DNA of 64,000 bases, from positions 1 to 64,000 of the forward strand of contig JAIXMO010000040.1 of the NCBI GenBank assembly GCA_025677825.1. The letters run 5' to 3'. Of this stretch, positions 61,029-64,000 are shown one piece after another. Source of the stretch: Helicostylum pulchrum. Taxonomy: Eukaryota; Mucoromycota; Mucoromycetes; Mucorales; Mucoraceae. Position 1 is the stretch's first letter, and every line of letters starts with the position of its first letter. Below the pieces are notes generated by a model. The model was not told the DNA's origin. It searched no databases and saw only the letters and a program-made list of their open reading frames with translations. Made by a program: the position numbers and the translations under genes.

Positions 61029-62233
61029 GACTATATAAAAAAAAAATCCGAGAAAAAATAAAAAATAAAACCCTCCCTCTTTCACTGCTTCATGCACCCT
61101 GAAAGCGATCTTTAAAATAAAGGACTGTGTAAAAAAAGTTAAATAAGCGCCGCATGAGTGAGTTTGCCATGTTTTAGTAGGGATCATTGATCCAAGACCT
61201 TTTGTCATAAACACATTTTAAATAAGCTTAGTACATACTTTTTTTAATTCTTAAAAAAAAAGAATCGGTTATTGGATTTATATTACCAGCATTAATAAAC
61301 CAGAGCGGTAAATCCGGTGGAAAGTTTCTATACTTGATGCCAGGTATCAATTTTATCCTTCACAGGTTTTATTTTTGAAAGTTTACAATCTTACTATAAT
61401 TTTTATAATTGATCTATTATTTCCTTATCAATGGTTATTTTATTACGGCAAAGCGCTAGCAATTATAAGGAAAAGCAGAGTGTTTTTTTTTTTTAAATTT
61501 TTCAAGGCAGGTAAGGTTGGACATTTTACTTTGGTACACGTTCTATTTACACGTTCAGCAAAAAAAAAAAAAAAAACGGTATTAGTTTTCGCTTCATCCA
61601 AGTAGTACAACAAAGGTAGCCTGCTTTTGGTACAACAGTAGACGGTTTTTTTTAAAAAAAAAGGACTAATCCTTTTTTATTAAAAAGATTGTACAAATTC
61701 AAATGTCCAACCCTCCCTAACAATTTGTTCCTTACTTATCCACACGTCTACCTAAAAGCGGTACTAAAAAAAAACTCATGTACTACTTTGTCATCTTCAT
61801 TCTAACCTTTTACTTCTTTTTTTTAGAGCTGGAAATAAAAGAAACTAGATGTGTAGGTTAATTGTTTATCAGTAAACCTCCCCCTCTCCCTTCCATCACA
61901 TCTGTATTCGATACTTGATAGTTTGTCGATTTTGATCCAAACAAAGTTTAACAAACAAAAGAAAAAAAAAAAAAAAGTTGGCTTAAACAGGTATTAAATT
62001 GTGTTTCGTTCTTATTTTTTTTATGGAAAAATTTTTTTTCCCTGCGACCAATTTGATTTTTTATCCAATCGGTGGCCACTGATTTGATGTTGCATAATCC
62101 AGGGCCCTATTTATATCGAAGGGAGCGAACCACTTAAAAAGTATATATGGTGTCTTTTTCCCCATCTATTTCTAAGTCTGTGGGTTAAAAAAAGGGCAAA
62201 TTACTTTATCTACACACATAGTGGCGATAACAG

Positions 62234-62269
<36 letters not shown>

Positions 62270-62491
62270 ATGACAGTTGCCTTAAAAAAACATTTGTAAA
62301 TAAAAGCAAACGTAAAATAGAGAGTTATGATGTGTGGGAATGTACAACTAGCTTATTTGTGTATATTAACATTTTTATACGATCGTACAAAAAGACGTAC
62401 GTATTTGTATATAAACCCATATTAGTGCTCATTTCCGTATGTACAAAGCTATTATTTATTATTAAATGTGGAAGGGGGATGCTTTTTTTTT
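61029..62491. other. Intergenic region with long homopolymers
   Basis: 1.46 kb with no supported ORF. It contains the 34-base A run at 62234-62267, other A and T runs (about 61482-61494, 61560-61575, 61960-61975) and nothing recognisable as an RNA gene. Confidence 0.45.
62234..62267. repeat. A34 homopolymer
   Basis: The longest single-base run in the window: 34 consecutive A between CAG and GAATGAC. It is either a true tract, a poly(A) tail relic or a sequencing-length uncertainty. Confidence 0.9.
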
Positions 62492-63043
62492 TTAATTTAC
62501 GATTTTAATCTGTGGGGGCGAGCGTGTAACAGTATAAGCTTGTAATTTGGGTTTTAATCTATCTAGATCATCAGAGTAAGCAGCTTGTTGAGGACACGAT
62601 TCAATATGATTCAAGACATCAGCAACTAATCTATCTAATAAAGGAGAGTTGGTTGGTTTTATCGTCATCTTTTGCTGCATTGGTTTATGATGGCTTTCTT
62701 TATCTGTGACATCATGCATCGGTTTAATAGGTAATGGCACATTCATTGCTTCTTTTACATCGTTTTTTGTTAAAGATATGGGTGTGGTAGAAGAAACAGA
62801 AGGTTTGTTGGTCTGAAATGGTGGACGGCGTAACATGCGTGACGGTGACCCAAACAATAAATCCTTTCCGCAAGAAATACCTAATTGAATATCAACAGGT
62901 TTTCGCATAGATGATGCTTCTGTCACCTTGCGAGAGAAGTTTAAAAAGTGATGTGCTGTGTCAATTGAAGCAAGCCCTTTCCTATTATCTTCTTCATCAT
63001 CTAATTGTAATAAAATATCGGTTTGTTTACGTGAAGATATCAT
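62492..63043 (-). CDS. Hypothetical protein, single exon (183 residues)
   Basis: One open frame from ATG at 63043 to TAA at 62492 with normal codon composition. The start is acidic and polar (MISSRKQTDILLQLDDEEDN). The middle has HHFLNFSRKVTEASSMRKPV and a short basic motif SPSRMLRRPPF. The tail has a predicted helix SPLLDRLVADVLNHIESCPQ, then DDLDRLKPKLQAYT and PPQIKIVN. No domain recognised. The conserved-looking C-terminal helix suggests a small adaptor or complex subunit, but nothing in the sequence says which. Confidence 0.55.
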   Translation of the reverse strand: MISSRKQTDILLQLDDEEDNRKGLASIDTAHHFLNFSRKVTEASSMRKPVDIQLGISCGKDLLFGSPSRMLRRPPFQTNKPSVSSTTPISLTKNDVKEAMNVPLPIKPMHDVTDKESHHKPMQQKMTIKPTNSPLLDRLVADVLNHIESCPQQAAYSDDLDRLKPKLQAYTVTRSPPQIKIVN

Positions 63044-64000
63044 AGTTTAAAAATAAAGCAAATAAAGAAAATAAAAATAAAAATAAAAGTTAAAAAGAGA
63101 GAGAAAGAGGTGAAAAGGTATTTTATGAAATCTATATACTGCAGTGCCTGGGAAAATATTACCCGGTGACTAGTTATTTTTTTCATAGTTATAATGTATT
63201 CTGCTAAAGTTAATAAAGTAACTAATAAAGCAAGCTATAAGAAGGGAGGTTCGTTAGAAAGAGAAAACAGTTAATATCATTGCCGTAATATATAACCGAT
63301 TTACGTCATGTATTAGAAACTTTACTTGCTTTATATTAACAACCTATGACGATAACTACTAGTAGAACCCTACATGCCACACAAGCAGTGCATATGGCGA
63401 CACTATCTACGTGTTAGTATTTTACGCAAGACCTTTTAATGTTTATATTTTTAGATCATCAATACCTGCACATAAAATACACACAAATATATATAAAAAA
63501 ACTAAGGTTTGATATTATTTGCACAAATAAGGGGGGAGGGCGAAGAAAAAGAGAAAATGACCCAAAGGTAAAAAATGAAATAAAAAGTAAACTAATACTT
63601 TTTAACATAACGTGCAATGATAAGAGTGAGGGGATGAAAAGAAGAGAAAACGACACCAAAAGTAAAAAAAAAAAAAATGAAATAAGATAAAAAGATTATT
63701 CTTTTTTTCGATGCTTTATCAAGTCCATTTTCTCATCTCTAAGTCATGATAGAGGAGTAGTGGGGACAGGATGGCCATCTTTCGACTTTTCCGACGAGAG
63801 ATTCTTTAGCCTTACCGGCGTAATTTCCTATATTTTTCAGTTAGCATAAGATTCATATTAGGAATGAAATTTATATACCTTTAATTGTAATAATATCAAT
63901 ATCAGAGACGGTGTAGCAAATAGTTATTCAAATGAGAACTTTGAAGACTAAAGTGGAGAAAGGTTCCTGGAGGACATTTCAGGGCTAGTTGATCCTAAGA
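63044..64000. other. Intergenic region to the window end
   Basis: 957 bp without a supported gene. Two frames on opposite strands at about 63439-63690 are low-complexity (Lys/Arg-rich or Phe/Leu/Ser-rich) and rejected. A purine-rich block (GAGGGCGAAGAAAAAGAGAAA) lies near 63535 and has a diverged second copy near 63630. Confidence 0.4.

Noticed and set aside
63439..63690. Opposed frames at the right end
   Set aside because: Low-complexity purine/pyrimidine DNA; neither strand resembles protein.

Overview
The window looks like nuclear DNA of an early-diverging filamentous fungus, most likely a mucoralean (Mucoromycota). It is AT-rich, full of long A and T runs, and its genes carry many short introns (mostly 45-100 bp, GTAAGT-like donors, YAG acceptors). 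The coding set is fungal: eEF3, a velvet regulator, a CRH-type GH16 enzyme and a YCK-type casein kinase. Dysbindin-like and BORCS8-like genes point away from the yeasts. The mucoralean placement is inference, not proof. No rRNA, tRNA, CRISPR array or bacterial-type operon was recognised by eye.

Layout: 1-763 is the 3' end of SEC31. 1.2-2.1 kb is a damaged copy of a repeated gene family. 3.2-11.7 kb (+) holds UDP-glucose 4-epimerase, casein kinase I, a membrane-anchored family 1 glycosyltransferase and a CRH/GH16 wall enzyme. 13.0-15.2 kb (-) holds an HMG-box protein (Nhp10-like) and the Hsp90 co-chaperone p23. 17.4-18.7 kb is ribosomal protein eS1. 18.8-25.1 kb (-) holds BST1/PGAP1 and elongation factor 3. 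25.1-32.2 kb is mostly non-coding or decayed DNA with gene-family relics and one SRPBCC gene. 32.3-39.1 kb is dense: a small unknown gene, a hypoxanthine-type phosphoribosyltransferase, KTI12, 2-Cys peroxiredoxin, glyoxalase II, a BORCS8-like protein and a THEM6-like thioesterase. 39.2-46.9 kb is a second decayed region with an F-box gene, a duplicated thioesterase fragment, a foldback element, an unknown spliced gene and a Fanzor/TnpB-like remnant. 47.0-63.0 kb is again gene-rich: V-ATPase subunit B, NOC4, velvet, Gemin2-like, a hAT-transposase-derived gene, a dysbindin-like protein and one unknown gene.

Themes: most intact genes are housekeeping (COPII transport, GPI-anchor remodelling, translation, vacuolar acidification, ribosome biogenesis, redox and methylglyoxal defence). 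Two lysosome-related-organelle/BORC-type adaptors sit in the same window. The least described material is (i) a conserved leader module found four times, in front of different decayed or lineage-specific genes; (ii) an apparently intact hAT-derived gene whose expected catalytic signature looks altered; (iii) a Fanzor/TnpB-like C-terminal remnant ending in a perfect hairpin; (iv) a 139-bp foldback element.

All exon structures were deduced by hand from splice signals, reading phase and family resemblance. Coordinates should be good to the base where exon phases close, and approximate for relics and repeats.
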